A stretch of 31,568 nt of DNA, from assembly GCA_002441345.1 (NCBI GenBank), contig DJVU01000065.1, positions 18,635-50,202 of the forward strand, in the 5' to 3' direction. A model generated the notes under the pieces. That model saw only the letters and a list, made by a program, of their open reading frames with translations. It had not been told where the DNA came from and did no database searches. This DNA comes from Bacteroidales bacterium UBA6248 (GTDB lineage: Bacteria; Bacteroidota; Bacteroidia; Bacteroidales; Lentimicrobiaceae). Shown here piece by piece: positions 17,982-25,529 of the stretch (within the stretch, counting starts at the first letter, position 1; each line of letters opens with the position of its first letter). Position numbers and translations under genes: made by a program.

Positions 17982-18154
17982 ACCGTTTTCGTGCAGGTTG
18001 CTAAGGTAATGAAAAACGGAAAGTTTGTCCTTATCGGTTTTTTTGATCCGGATACCCGATAATTTTTGAATTTTCTTTTCGATGTGTTTTTATAAGTTGC
18101 TGAATATTAATTATTTCGAATTGAACTATTTTTATTTGATGGTTTTTGCGCATT

Positions 18155-18185
18155 TTTGCTTTTCCGTCATCATTTCTTATCTTCG
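18155..18185 (+). promoter_or_regulatory. Promoter of the Omp85-type barrel gene
   Basis: TTTG (ends 18158), 19 nt, then TATCTTCG (18178-18185, seven of eight positions). Transcription would start about 15 bases before the ATG at 18207. Confidence 0.55.
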
Positions 18186-18206
18186 TTAAAACTTAATCCT
18201 CAGCTT

Positions 18207-19565
18207 ATGAAACAGCATTTCAGGATTTCCATCCTTTTCGTTACATGCGTTCTGTTAACGGCTGCTGCTGTAGATGCACAGCAGGATACCACAAAAAAAA
18301 CGGAAGAAAAAGTAAAAACAGGTCTTAACCTGGGAGCCCTTCCTGCCGTTGCTTTCGATTCGGATATTGGTTTTCAGTACGGGCTGCTGGCTAATCTTTT
18401 CCAGTACGGCGACGGGTCGGTTTATCCCGATTACCGCTGGTCGCTTTACGGCGAATGGTCGCGCACTACCAAGGGAAGCGGAATTAACCAGTTGTTTTTT
18501 GATTCAAAGTATTTGCTGCCCCATAACATCCGGGTAACCGCCGACCTTAGCTTTCTTACCGAGCAGGCTCTTGATTTCTACGGATTTAACGGGTATGAGT
18601 CGGTATATAACACAGCCTTTACCGATAAAGACGATACGGAAAACTATATTTCCAGGGTTTTTTACCGGCACGAACGTAAACTGGCGCGCTTCACCATCGA
18701 TTTTCAGCGTCGCATCGGCGATCTTCCCTTGCGGTGGATTGCCGGATACGGGTATTTCAATACGCAGATAGCTCCCGTGGATATCGAAAAACTGAATAAA
18801 GGCCGGGACGAGGATGATCTGCTTCCGGAAGTGGACGGACTTTACGATAAATACGTTGCCTGGGGACTGATTTCTCCTGAAGAAGCCGACGGGGGTGCTC
18901 TTAACTTCCTGAAAGCCGGATTGGTTTTCGATACCCGCGATAATGAACCCAATCCAAACCACGGAATCTGGACCGAGCTTGTAATGATGACAGCTCCCGC
19001 CTTTCTGGGCAACAGCGAAGCCGCTTATACCAAACTCGCATTCACCCACCGGCAATATCTGCCAGTGGTTCCGCGGACGCTTACGTTCGCCTACCGCCTC
19101 GGGTGGCAGGGGACAATAAACGGGGATGCCCCGTTTTACATGCAGCCGTATATGATTAATACATTCACAAAATCCACCAAAAACGACGGTCTCGGCGGTG
19201 CCAGATCCCTCAGGGGCATTCTGAGAAACCGGGTTGTCGGGGATGCTTTCGGATACGGAAACGTTGAACTCAGATACAAATTCCTGAAATTCAGTAAGTG
19301 GAATCAGAATTTTTATTTCTCACTCAACGGCTTCACCGATATGGGTATGATTACCAAAACCATTCCCCTCGACCTGAGTCTTGTTCCTGAAGCCGATAAG
19401 GCAGAACTTTTTAAAACCATTGAACAGGGTCTGCATTTTTCATATGGTGCCGGACTTCGCATTGCCATGAACCAGAACTTTATAGTTGCGGTCGACTATG
19501 GCCTGGCCGGCGATGAACGCGATGGGAAAAGCGGTATGTACATCAACCTGGGCTTCCTGTTCTGA
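18207..19565 (+). CDS. BamA/TamA-like (Omp85) outer-membrane barrel without POTRA domains
   Basis: A 452-residue protein: signal peptide MKQHFRISILFVTCVLLTAA ending at Ala-Gln (24-25), a short polar linker (26-38), then an outer-membrane barrel to the C-terminal Phe. Omp85 features are FDTRDNEPNPNHGIW (241-255), matching the usual DTRDxxxNPxxG strand, and GLGGARSLRGILR (328-340), matching the loop-6 RG motif, followed by GYGNVELRYKF. No POTRA repeats are present, so the usual partner-binding periplasmic part is missing. ATG 18207 is chosen because the signal peptide begins there; the open frame upstream overlaps the promoter. Role unknown: possibly protein translocation or a pore-like function. 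Monocistronic. Confidence 0.82.
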   Translation: MKQHFRISILFVTCVLLTAAAVDAQQDTTKKTEEKVKTGLNLGALPAVAFDSDIGFQYGLLANLFQYGDGSVYPDYRWSLYGEWSRTTKGSGINQLFFDSKYLLPHNIRVTADLSFLTEQALDFYGFNGYESVYNTAFTDKDDTENYISRVFYRHERKLARFTIDFQRRIGDLPLRWIAGYGYFNTQIAPVDIEKLNKGRDEDDLLPEVDGLYDKYVAWGLISPEEADGGALNFLKAGLVFDTRDNEPNPNHGIWTELVMMTAPAFLGNSEAAYTKLAFTHRQYLPVVPRTLTFAYRLGWQGTINGDAPFYMQPYMINTFTKSTKNDGLGGARSLRGILRNRVVGDAFGYGNVELRYKFLKFSKWNQNFYFSLNGFTDMGMITKTIPLDLSLVPEADKAELFKTIEQGLHFSYGAGLRIAMNQNFIVAVDYGLAGDERDGKSGMYINLGFLF

Positions 19566-19593
19566 CAGGTAAATTTCCGTACTCTGTACCGAA

Positions 19594-19635
19594 AACAAAC
19601 GGCTGCTTCCGGATTCACCGGTGCAGCCGTTTGTT
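19594..19635. terminator. Bidirectional terminator between the Omp85 barrel and the deiminase
   Basis: Perfect 13-bp stem (AACAAACGGCTGC / GCAGCCGTTTGTT) with an inner CCGG-ATTCA-CCGG hairpin in the loop. It lies between the two convergent stops. Confidence 0.88.
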
Positions 19636-19673
19636 ATGTTGTAAGGATAAACAGCACGAACGAAAGCTTCGGC

Positions 19674-22058
19674 TTACTGTTTCATCAGCTTTATCCCGCC
19701 CGATGCATTTCCTGATATAACCCTGAGCATGTAAACTCCCGAAGGCAGATGTTCAAGATTCAGGCGGATAACGGAGCCTGCATCCTTGCTGCGATACAGA
19801 AGCCTTCCCGTAAGATCGGTCACGAAAATTTCCGTGCCCGTTACCTCCGTGCCGCCTGTCACCAGCGTGTAACTCCCCTTTCCGGGGTTGGGATAGACAA
19901 GCAGATCCGCTGTTTCGGGATTTTCGTGCGTCACACCGGTGTTTATGGTAACGGTAAATTCAAGGGGGATTTCCAGTTCGGCCTGAACGGGGTCGTTTGA
20001 GAGAATTACCACCGTGCCGGGATAGATTCCGGGTTCCATATTTGTTGCGTCAAACGTTAGTTCAATCTCCTGCTGCGATCCCGGCGTAATGCTTCCGGCA
20101 GGCTGTCCGGCACTCAGCCAGTTGCCGGTGGGAACCGTGCGTACAAGTCCTGCACTGATGTTTTTAGCCTGATGACCGCCGTCGCCGTATGTATCTTCAA
20201 TCCAGAACTTCCACACACCGCTGGCATCTTCTCCGGCAAACGCGCGGGTGCTCATGGTGTAGTTCCCGTTGCTTTGTCCGGTTGCAAGCATAACCTGCAT
20301 TCCCGAAGGCGATTCAGCCCAGATCGAACCCTCCGAGGGGTAATTGTCGGTAGTCCAGGTATAGCTGATGAACACCTCGTCAATCACTCCCCCCTCGTTT
20401 ACCGTAGCCGTAGTCCAGCCGTTTTCGGTAAAGGTATTGTACTGGTAGGCGGTTGCCATCGGACTGTTTGGCAACGAAAGGGTAAGGGTGTCGGTAAGGC
20501 CGGTTTTAACCGTGATAAAATAATTCAGGCTAATGTCTCCCTGATTGCTGATAGTGAGGTTTTCCGTGCTTGTGAGGTCTTTCATTGCCGTTGCGGCGAT
20601 AAAGCCCGGAGAAACGGCAGCACTGGCAAAAAGCTGCTGGCCGATGTAAAATTCGTGCGGATCCGGTTTTCCGATAAATGGATGATTCTCGCTTCTTCCC
20701 GAGGCATCGGCGGCGTGAATGTAATACTGAACGGTGCTTCCGTATTCAGGCGTTTCAATGGATGCCGACCAGTTGCCACCCATGGTAGGAGACATCTTTA
20801 CGGACTCATAAGGCGAGTATGGATTTGGATTGAGTCTGTAATACAGAATTACTGAATCGGAAATTACTTCTGCACCGCTGTAGGCAGTTACGTTTGCGCT
20901 GAAGCCCAGGGTTGATGCGGGGTTTTGATTTGCAAGAAATGGGATATGCCTGATTCTGAGCATTCCGGGATCTGCAATCTCATGCGTGCGGCAGTGAAGG
21001 GCATCGGTTGACTCCCATGGTGTTCCGGGTTGACCTGTAATTCCAAAGACCTGATAACCGGGCATTGCCTGCCGGTAAACCTCCAGGGCGGCTGCATCGT
21101 TCTGTGAACTCATGATCGGAACAAATACCTTGTCGTTCAAAATAAAAGAGTTGGTATACGGTTCGTTCTGCGGAGTGTTAACGCGGTATATCTCATACGG
21201 TACGCCCCAGGGGGTGGTTATGGAAGCAAAATAGGCGGCAGTGGCTTCGAGTTCGTCGTACTGAGGGTGGGAGGGTGGTACCGATCTCAGCAGAAGCTTG
21301 TTGGGCGCCAGATACTTGCCCCAGCAGTCGATATGGTCGATGTAGGTATTGTTGGGATCTTCCACCACATGGTAATTATTGATCCCGAGGTATGCCTGCA
21401 TTTTCTGATCCACCTGGGCGGGAGTCTGTCCCGGGTTTTCCGTATATGCAATCAGGGTTGAGGCGGCAGTTCCGTAACCGTCGGTCATATAATTGCCTCC
21501 TGTGTGGATAACATTCATGCCAAAAAGAGGAAGTCCCATGGCTGTCGCCACCTTTACAGGGATGTCGTCGTCGTTGGGCCTGGGGCGGTTGTATGGAAAA
21601 TCAACAATACCAACCTGTGCATTGCCAAAGGCGATAAACCAGGGGCCATAGTCGCGTGTCCAGTAACTTTCAGTTGGAGCATGTATAAAACTGCAGTTAC
21701 CCAGATTAACTCCGGCCTGTGTATACAGATTGCGTACCGTATTTTCCTGTGAAATCCCGCTTACCAGCGTTATCACTTCTGCATCCCTGGCCATTTCACG
21801 AATCAGCGAAACCGGGATTCCGAATGGGTATCTGACGAGTACGGCTTTCGAACGTTCAAACTCACCGAGGCTGAAAATGGCTCCGGGAGGAGGGTCTGTT
21901 TCAACAAAACTTCTCCCTATCAGATGTTTGTTCTGTACCTCCTCAGGCGTCATATGGTGTGTGAGAGCCGGTACAGGATACCTGTCGCCCTGTGCCTGAA
22001 GGGACAGGGATGCCACGACCATAAACAGGCCGGTCAGTGATTTAAAAATCGGTTTCAT
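19674..22058 (-). CDS. PPAD-like peptidylarginine deiminase with P-domain-like and T9SS sorting domains
   Basis: A 794-residue secreted enzyme expected to convert peptidyl-arginine to citrulline plus ammonia. Signal peptide 1-22. The deiminase domain (about 50-375) has Asp136 (TRDYGPW), Asp193 (HTGGNYMTDG), His242 and Asp244 (DHIDCW), Asn303 and Cys356 (ALHCRTHE). These correspond to Asp130, Asp187, His236, Asp238, Asn297 and Cys351 of Porphyromonas gingivalis PPAD at a nearly constant offset. Arg158 and Arg160 (YNRPRP) match Arg152/Arg154, which give PPAD its preference for C-terminal arginine, and Trp133 and Tyr239 match Trp127 and Tyr233. An Ig-like domain follows (about 385-470), then a P-domain-like beta-sandwich (about 490-640), a second Ig-like domain (about 645-700), and a T9SS sorting domain starting VYPNPGKGSY. 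The extra P-domain-like segment is longer than PPAD. A plain agmatine deiminase is less likely given the secretion signals and the two arginines. Confidence 0.88.
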   Translation of the reverse strand: MKPIFKSLTGLFMVVASLSLQAQGDRYPVPALTHHMTPEEVQNKHLIGRSFVETDPPPGAIFSLGEFERSKAVLVRYPFGIPVSLIREMARDAEVITLVSGISQENTVRNLYTQAGVNLGNCSFIHAPTESYWTRDYGPWFIAFGNAQVGIVDFPYNRPRPNDDDIPVKVATAMGLPLFGMNVIHTGGNYMTDGYGTAASTLIAYTENPGQTPAQVDQKMQAYLGINNYHVVEDPNNTYIDHIDCWGKYLAPNKLLLRSVPPSHPQYDELEATAAYFASITTPWGVPYEIYRVNTPQNEPYTNSFILNDKVFVPIMSSQNDAAALEVYRQAMPGYQVFGITGQPGTPWESTDALHCRTHEIADPGMLRIRHIPFLANQNPASTLGFSANVTAYSGAEVISDSVILYYRLNPNPYSPYESVKMSPTMGGNWSASIETPEYGSTVQYYIHAADASGRSENHPFIGKPDPHEFYIGQQLFASAAVSPGFIAATAMKDLTSTENLTISNQGDISLNYFITVKTGLTDTLTLSLPNSPMATAYQYNTFTENGWTTATVNEGGVIDEVFISYTWTTDNYPSEGSIWAESPSGMQVMLATGQSNGNYTMSTRAFAGEDASGVWKFWIEDTYGDGGHQAKNISAGLVRTVPTGNWLSAGQPAGSITPGSQQEIELTFDATNMEPGIYPGTVVILSNDPVQAELEIPLEFTVTINTGVTHENPETADLLVYPNPGKGSYTLVTGGTEVTGTEIFVTDLTGRLLYRSKDAGSVIRLNLEHLPSGVYMLRVISGNASGGIKLMKQ

Positions 22059-22084
22059 AAGTTTGTTGCATAGAACATACCCGG

Positions 22085-22092
22085 CAAAGGTA
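22085..22092 (-). promoter_or_regulatory. -7 promoter element of the deiminase gene
   Basis: On the minus strand TACCTTTG, an exact TAnnTTTG match, 27 bases before the ATG. No well-spaced -33 element was found (a TTTTGG lies too far upstream). Confidence 0.45.
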
Positions 22093-22245
22093 AAAGAATT
22101 GCATATATTCAGTGTACCAAAACTTTTACCATTCAGGCAGATGATGAAATTCCGGGAGCCTTCGGTGCAGGGAATGCAACGCAGGAGATGTAATTAATTC
22201 GACATAAATCTTTGATAATCTATATGCTTTGTTCGGGTTAATTGT

Positions 22246-22253
22246 TATTTTTG
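22246..22253 (+). promoter_or_regulatory. -7 promoter element of the ECF sigma factor gene
   Basis: TATTTTTG, an exact match to TAnnTTTG, 22 bases before the ATG at 22275. The -33 region lacks a properly spaced TTTG. Confidence 0.45.
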
Positions 22254-22274
22254 TTCCGCTTATTACCATTTCAA

Positions 22275-22862
22275 ATGGCAAAGGAAACGGATAAACTAAC
22301 GGTTCTTGCCCTGAAAAACGGGGATAAACAGGTTTTTGAATCTGTTTTCCGGGAGTTTTACAGTCCGCTCTGTACCCATGCCCGTCGTTACCTGGTTGAT
22401 GCAGGCGATGCGGAAGAAGTTGTCCAGGAGGTTTTTTTTAAAATGTGGGAGCGCCGCGATATGCTGGTAATCAGCTCATCACTTTCTGCTTATCTCTATA
22501 AAGCAGTGACAAACCACGCGCTTAATTTCATCCGCTATCAGAAGATGGCGCGGCAGTATCAGGAGTACGTAGGTTTTAATACCAGAGAAGACGATCAGAT
22601 CTCGGCTCACGATACACTGCTGCATAACGACCTGGAAACCAAATTCGGTGCAATTGTAAAAACAATGCCCGAACGGAGAAGGATAATTTTTGAAATGAGC
22701 CGTATTGAGGGATTGAAATATCATGAAATTGCCACTAAACTAAATATCAGCGCCAAAACTGTGGAAATCCAGATGTCGAAAGCGCTCGAATTTATGAGGG
22801 ATAAACTGCGTGACTATCTTCCTGCCTGGGCTATGCTCATCATGGTAATATCCCAATTTTAA
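22275..22862 (+). CDS. ECF sigma-70 factor (Bacteroidota FecI/SusC-linked type)
   Basis: A 195-residue RNA polymerase sigma factor. Region 2 (about 15-85: FREFYSPLCTHARRYLVDAG, DAEEVVQEVFFKMWERR) and region 4 (about 130-180: MPERRRIIFEMSRIEGLKYH and EIATKLNISAKTVEIQMSKA) are clear, with nothing between them as in ECF sigmas. A short hydrophobic tail (AWAMLIMVISQF) is common in this group. The ATG at 22275 is chosen; a TTG 11 codons upstream lies in the promoter. The FecR-type anti-sigma follows 85 bases later on the same strand, the standard pairing. Confidence 0.94.
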   Translation: MAKETDKLTVLALKNGDKQVFESVFREFYSPLCTHARRYLVDAGDAEEVVQEVFFKMWERRDMLVISSSLSAYLYKAVTNHALNFIRYQKMARQYQEYVGFNTREDDQISAHDTLLHNDLETKFGAIVKTMPERRRIIFEMSRIEGLKYHEIATKLNISAKTVEIQMSKALEFMRDKLRDYLPAWAMLIMVISQF

Positions 22863-22890
22863 AAAATTATTAAAATTTCAGGATAATCAG

Positions 22891-22919
22891 TAGGGGTAAA
22901 AGCCGTTTCGATTGTCTTA
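22891..22919 (+). promoter_or_regulatory. Candidate ECF-sigma-dependent promoter upstream of fecR
   Basis: TAGGGGTA (22891-22898), 15 nt, GTCTTA (22914-22919), lying 29 bases before the anti-sigma ATG. A GGGGT-type element with a GTCTTA-type element in the gap between sigma and fecR genes is a pattern I recall from other Bacteroidota loci, and it would let the sigma factor drive its own regulator. This is pattern memory, not a computed match. Confidence 0.4.
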
Positions 22920-22947
22920 CAGCTGTAACAGAAGGATTAAAACCAGC

Positions 22948-23964
22948 ATGCTCTTCAATCGCACTAAATATAAACGTCTCATCGTCAAGATGATACAGGG
23001 GGAAGTCACCCCTGAAGAGCAGCGTATGGCCGAACAATGGATTTCCCGGAGCCGCGAAAACCGGCGACTATATGAAAACTACAGGGACTTATTGCTGCTA
23101 ACCGACCAGAAAAAGGTCAACTACGATACCGACAAAGCCTGGAATATACTTGAACAACGTATCAGCGCCAGCGAAAGCCAGGGCCGTTCGCCGGTCAGAA
23201 AACTCCGTCAGCAACGTATGCGTACCATCCGCTACGCCGCCATCAGCGGGGCAGCAGCACTGCTGCTTGTTGCACTGGCGTTGTTTCCCCTGCTGAACAG
23301 GCAGCCTGAACATAAATCTTTTGCAACCGCCGGCGAAATTTCCGGTAATTATAAACTGCCCGATGGGTCTGTTGTAGTTCTCAATACAAACTCGGCAGTA
23401 AATTATCCCGAACGCTTTCAACGGCATTCCCGGGAAATTTCTATCTTTGGAGAGGCGTTTTTTGAAATAAAACCTGATGCAACCCGGCCATTTATCATTC
23501 ATGCGTCCGGTCTCGACATTAAGGTTGTCGGAACTTCGTTTACCGTTGCTGCCGATCCGGAACAGGCGTTTGTTAAAGTTACCGTCAATACCGGAAAAGT
23601 ACTGGTGTATCCTTCCGGTTTTACCGACGAGAAAGCTGCATCTGCCAGCCACCTGCTCGAAGCCGGTGAGATGGCAACCTACAGCACTGAATCCGGACAA
23701 ATTACCAAAGGGGTAAACGACGATCTCAATTTCCTGAGCTGGAAAACAGGGATCCTGGTCTTCCGGGAAGCCCGGCTGGCCGAAGTTTTCAAAGCGCTTG
23801 AAAATAAATACAATATCAGGTTTGCAGATGCAAAACCCGATCTTTTAAACCAAAGACTGACAGCCCGCTTTGAAAATGAATCTCTTAACCAGGTACTCGA
23901 AACACTGTCTCTCATCTTCAACACCGAATTCAGTATTCATGGTGCTGAAGTTATGGTTCATTAA
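22948..23964 (+). CDS. FecR family anti-sigma factor with DUF4974-type C-terminus
   Basis: A 338-residue inner-membrane protein. A cytosolic N-terminal part (1-93) with the sigma-binding helix region GEVTPEEQRMAEQWISRS is followed by one membrane helix (about 95-116, YAAISGAAALLLVALALFPL). The periplasmic FecR domain (about 135-240) holds LPDGSVVVLNTNSAVNYPE, FGEAFFEIKPD, VVGTSFTV and VTVNTGKVLV. The final 70 residues are DUF4974-like (FREARLAEVFKALENKYNI, LTARFENESLNQVLETLSLI), a fold related to STN and likely to touch the outer-membrane partner. The ATG at 22948 is chosen over a TTG at 22912. The next gene begins inside its 3' end (26-bp overlap), so the two are coupled. Confidence 0.94.
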   Translation: MLFNRTKYKRLIVKMIQGEVTPEEQRMAEQWISRSRENRRLYENYRDLLLLTDQKKVNYDTDKAWNILEQRISASESQGRSPVRKLRQQRMRTIRYAAISGAAALLLVALALFPLLNRQPEHKSFATAGEISGNYKLPDGSVVVLNTNSAVNYPERFQRHSREISIFGEAFFEIKPDATRPFIIHASGLDIKVVGTSFTVAADPEQAFVKVTVNTGKVLVYPSGFTDEKAASASHLLEAGEMATYSTESGQITKGVNDDLNFLSWKTGILVFREARLAEVFKALENKYNIRFADAKPDLLNQRLTARFENESLNQVLETLSLIFNTEFSIHGAEVMVH

Positions 23965-25291
23965 TCCGGGCGGATTTTCCGTAAAGAATTTTTCCGTATT
24001 CAACAGCCTGCGTTGCCGGCTCGTCGTTCCGGCACTGCTGGTTCTGGTTTTTTGTTTTCCGGCTGCCCCTTCTCTGGCGCAATCTTCAAAGTTGAATGAA
24101 CCGGTTAGCATTTCCGCTGCCAATGAACCGGTTGCAACCGTGCTCGACCGGCTCAGCCGGAATACCGGCCTTACTTTCTCCTACAATCCCGATCAGCTGA
24201 ATACATCCCCCCGGATTACACTCAACATGGTGCGAAAACCTCTTAGCGAGGTGCTTGAAGCTATTTTTAATCCGCTCAATCTGAACTTCCGCCTCAACGG
24301 AAACCAGCTGGTGATCTTCGGTCCCGGACCTGAAGAATCCCGGCCTTCCGTTCAGGAACCTGCCAAACTCCTCACCCCGGTCGCCCCGCAGGTTATTACC
24401 AGGCACGATACCGTTTTTCTGACTTCCACAACGTACCTCACCGACACCATCACCCGAACCGATACCGTTCTGAAATTCGATACCGTCTTTATCCTGAAAC
24501 GTTCGGCAGATGAACGCATCGGGAAAGGGCAGATCTTCAGCGACCTGTCTTCACTCGAAAAGGAACTTACCCGCGAGCTTCGCTTTCATGCAGGTTTTAC
24601 TGTCAACTGGATGAACGGAATCTCCCGGTTCACAGCCGGAAGTGAATACCGGGAAAAACTCAACGATTACAAAAAAGCGTATTCCAATAAAAATATTTCA
24701 GGATCCCTGGCACTTGAACTTATGGCATCCTACAACCGAATATCCGCGGGGACAGGAATTTCCTATGCGAGTTTTGGTGAACGGTTGTCGTACAGCATGC
24801 AAATATCCACCGGTGGTTACTTCCGTAAAGATACCCTCGATGCCTACTACACCCTTGCAGGTGCCGACACCAGCTGGTTCTACGTTATGGATTCAACGTA
24901 CATCCCGCTCGACCTGAAACAATACGACTACAGGTCATCCGTGCGGCGCAATTATATCGAAATCCCTCTTTTTGCACAGTATAACCTGCCGGTCGGACAG
25001 GGATTGCTGTATTTCAGGGGCGGTCTTATTGCCGGTATCAGCTCAAAGGTTTCAGGCTTATATATTTATACCGACAACGACGGAGCCGGTGACATGAAAG
25101 AACTCGAAATGCGGCCCATTGTGTTTTCCTGGCAGCTGGAATCCGGAATGCAGATGCCTGTGTATCCCAGAACTTCGGTAAAAGCCGGAATAATGTACAG
25201 ACGACAGATGCAAAGCATTTACAAAGATTTTCCTGTAGAAACCCGTATTGATGCCCTCGGAATCTCCTGCGGAATTCTTTATAAAATCTGA
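23939..25291 (+). CDS. STN-domain outer-membrane beta-barrel protein, partner of the sigma/anti-sigma pair
   Basis: A 450-residue protein: a long signal sequence (hydrophobic core about 28-44, cleavage near SLAQ 45-48), then an STN (secretin/TonB short N-terminal) domain (about 55-128, with VATVLDRLSRNTGLTFSYNP and PLSEVLEAIFNPLNLNFRL). A linker of recurring D-T-V motifs (about 148-185) precedes an outer-membrane barrel of the OMP_b-brl_2 sort (about 205-450). There is no TonB box, plug or 22-strand barrel, so this is not a SusC or FecA transporter. The start at 23939 overlaps the fecR end by 26 bases and is the first ATG before the signal sequence. The STN domain probably contacts the periplasmic FecR tail. 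Function is inference. Confidence 0.8.
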   Translation: MVLKLWFINPGGFSVKNFSVFNSLRCRLVVPALLVLVFCFPAAPSLAQSSKLNEPVSISAANEPVATVLDRLSRNTGLTFSYNPDQLNTSPRITLNMVRKPLSEVLEAIFNPLNLNFRLNGNQLVIFGPGPEESRPSVQEPAKLLTPVAPQVITRHDTVFLTSTTYLTDTITRTDTVLKFDTVFILKRSADERIGKGQIFSDLSSLEKELTRELRFHAGFTVNWMNGISRFTAGSEYREKLNDYKKAYSNKNISGSLALELMASYNRISAGTGISYASFGERLSYSMQISTGGYFRKDTLDAYYTLAGADTSWFYVMDSTYIPLDLKQYDYRSSVRRNYIEIPLFAQYNLPVGQGLLYFRGGLIAGISSKVSGLYIYTDNDGAGDMKELEMRPIVFSWQLESGMQMPVYPRTSVKAGIMYRRQMQSIYKDFPVETRIDALGISCGILYKI

Positions 25292-25309
25292 GGTTCACTT
25301 TCCGTATGC

Positions 25310-25330
25310 GAAACCGTTGCACACGGTTTC
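25310..25330 (+). terminator. Possible weak terminator after the STN-barrel gene
   Basis: Perfect 8-bp stem GAAACCGT / ACGGTTTC with a 5-nt loop, 18 bases past the stop. No T-run follows, so termination may be partial or the hairpin may only stabilise the 3' end. Confidence 0.4.
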
Positions 25331-25456
25331 ATTCAATTGAAAATCAAGTAATATTATTATAATCCACGATGCTGGTCACTGCTTCCGTGCTTTGATTTCC
25401 GGAATCCGTACACACGAATTTTTGATGAGTGTTTCAGGGAAGATGTGAATATTATG

Positions 25457-25464
25457 TATTTTTG
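25457..25464 (+). promoter_or_regulatory. -7 promoter element of the beta-helix protein gene
   Basis: TATTTTTG, an exact TAnnTTTG match, with a TTTC 21 nt upstream in place of TTTG. It lies 65 bases before the ATG at 25530. Confidence 0.45.
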
Positions 25465-25529
25465 TTAGGGAAATAGTTTTTTTAAGCCCGGGCTGACAAG
25501 GGAATAATCCGGAGTTGTACGATCAGGCA

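Noticed and set aside
19674..22058. Ordinary agmatine deiminase
   Set aside because: Signal peptide, T9SS sorting domain and the Arg158/Arg160 pair fit a secreted PPAD-like enzyme better than a cytosolic agmatine deiminase.
23939..25291. TonB-dependent receptor of the SusC/FecA kind
   Set aside because: After the STN domain there is only a linker and a barrel of about 245 residues; no plug domain and far too short.
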